Assembly (NCBI GenBank): GCA_016793305.1
Contig: JAEUHU010000584.1
Span: forward strand, 1 to 6,355
Direction of reading: 5' to 3'
From: Planctomycetota bacterium
Lineage (GTDB): Bacteria > Planctomycetota > UBA1135 > UBA2386
Length of the DNA stretch: 6,355 bases
In this document: positions 5,681 to 6,355 of the stretch, piece after piece
Layout of the letters: every line of letters starts with the position of its first letter
Position numbering within the stretch: the stretch's first letter is position 1
Program-made: the position numbers and the translations under genes
Notes under the pieces: model-generated
The model's input: only the letters and a program-made list of their open reading frames with translations
Databases searched by the model: none
Told to the model about the DNA's origin: nothing

Positions 5681-6355
5681 GTGAGCATCCTGCGCGATCC
5701 GGTCCACGGCGACATCGAGCTGACCAAGGACGAACTGCGCCTCGTCGACACCGCCGAGTTCCAACGGCTGCGCGGCGTCAAGCAGCTCGGCAGCGCGTCG
5801 CTGGTCTATCCGGGGGCGGTGCACACGCGCTTCGAGCACTCGATCGGCACGCTGCACGTCTGCGAGCAGCTGCTCGCCGCCTGCAACAAGAACGCGCAGC
5901 GCGATCCCGCCGGCTGCCACCGCGTGGTCGACGACGAACGGCGGGTGCTGCGCGCTGCGGCCCTGCTGCACGACGTGACGCACATCCCGTACGGGCACAA
6001 CATCGAGGACCAGACCGGGCTGCTGCCGCGCCACGACCTGCCCGAGCGGTTCGCCGCGGTGCTCGGCGACACCGAACTCGGCGCCGAACTCGACCGCCAG
6101 GGATTGCGGGCGCCGGTGCTGTCGGTGTTGACCGGGCAGGGTGTTCCGGTGCCGCCGTTCTGGCGGCAGGTGGTCAGCGACACGATCGACGCCGACCTGC
6201 TCGACTACCTGCGCCGCGACGCGCACTTCACCGGGCTCGAGCTGCGCTACGACCGCCGCGTGGTCGACTACTTCCGCGTCGACCGGAAGAGCCAGCAGCT
6301 GTTCGTCGACTGCGAGAAGAACGGCATGCTGCGCGAGGACATCGTCAGCGAGCTG
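5681..6355 (+). CDS. HD-domain phosphohydrolase (COG1078/SAMHD1-like), N-terminal part
   Basis: The frame is open from a GTG at 5681 to the right edge, giving 225 residues of a protein whose family is usually about 400-450 long. It matches the cytoplasmic HD-superfamily hydrolases related to dNTP triphosphohydrolases and SAMHD1. The start SILRDPVHGDIEL is typical, followed by FQRLRGVKQLGSASLVYPGA and VHTRFEHSIG (His53, first metal ligand). LLHDVTHIPYGH (95-106) holds the His97-Asp98 pair, and SDTIDADLLDYLRRDAHFTG (166-185) holds the distal aspartates (170/172/175). The expected reaction is metal-dependent removal of phosphate from a nucleotide, but the substrate cannot be named. The common HDxGHxPFSH reads HDVTHIPYGH here. 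I chose the GTG because homology begins directly after it. The frame stays open upstream through the terminator, but that stretch looks non-coding. No Shine-Dalgarno sequence is present. The terminator just upstream makes it a separate transcription unit. Confidence 0.9.
   Translation, partial: MSILRDPVHGDIELTKDELRLVDTAEFQRLRGVKQLGSASLVYPGAVHTRFEHSIGTLHVCEQLLAACNKNAQRDPAGCHRVVDDERRVLRAAALLHDVTHIPYGHNIEDQTGLLPRHDLPERFAAVLGDTELGAELDRQGLRAPVLSVLTGQGVPVPPFWRQVVSDTIDADLLDYLRRDAHFTGLELRYDRRVVDYFRVDRKSQQLFVDCEKNGMLREDIVSEL

Noticed and set aside
1699..5781. An uninterrupted minus-strand reading frame of about 1,360 codons running through the second glycosyltransferase gene, out of frame through the first, and antisense to the beta-sandwich and HD genes.
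   Set aside because: Only its last 333 codons look like protein, beginning at the GTG at 2700 with a ribosome binding site. The rest is low-complexity Arg/Ala/Gly/Pro-rich sequence of the kind produced by missing stop codons in very GC-rich DNA.
1..6355. CRISPR array, insertion sequence, prophage or defence system.
   Set aside because: I saw no regularly spaced repeats, transposase or integrase motifs, terminal inverted repeats with target duplications, or effector domains on either strand. The HD protein alone is not evidence of a defence system.

Overview
The window is GC-rich. Sampled 60-base lines run from about 62% GC in the leftmost gene to about 82% inside the glycosyltransferase genes. 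Codons in most genes end in G or C. It reads as chromosomal DNA of a high-GC Gram-negative bacterium. Planctomycetota is my best guess, because of the secreted protein with carboxypeptidase-regulatory-like folds and a Pro/Thr-rich linker, and the beta-rich C-terminal segment at the left edge. Myxococcota is an alternative. No marker gene settles it.

Layout, left to right. (1) Positions 1-570, + strand: the C-terminal part of a beta-rich protein of unknown function, cut by the left edge. (2) Positions 626-3773, - strand: three GT4-type glycosyltransferase genes transcribed from right to left, with stop/start overlaps of 7 and 4 bases. This is a compact, translationally coupled operon. (3) Positions 3774-3822: a 49-base gap separating divergent start codons. 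(4) Positions 3823-5355, + strand: a 510-residue membrane-anchored or secreted protein with two carboxypeptidase-regulatory-like (beta-sandwich) segments. (5) Positions 5356-5680: a structured intergenic region. It has a nested inverted repeat, a short palindrome, a possible promoter, a small hairpin and a strong Rho-independent terminator, and may encode a small RNA. (6) Positions 5681-6355, + strand: the N-terminal 225 residues of an HD-domain phosphohydrolase, cut by the right edge.

The three glycosyltransferases probably add successive sugars in making a surface or extracellular glycan. No flippase, polymerase or sugar-nucleotide gene lies in the window, so the product is unknown. The divergent beta-sandwich protein may be co-regulated with them, but only its position suggests this. 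The HD protein is separated from it by the terminator and is probably a separate transcription unit. I see no CRISPR array, tRNA, rRNA, insertion sequence or defence system. The least explained part is the structured gap at 5356-5680.
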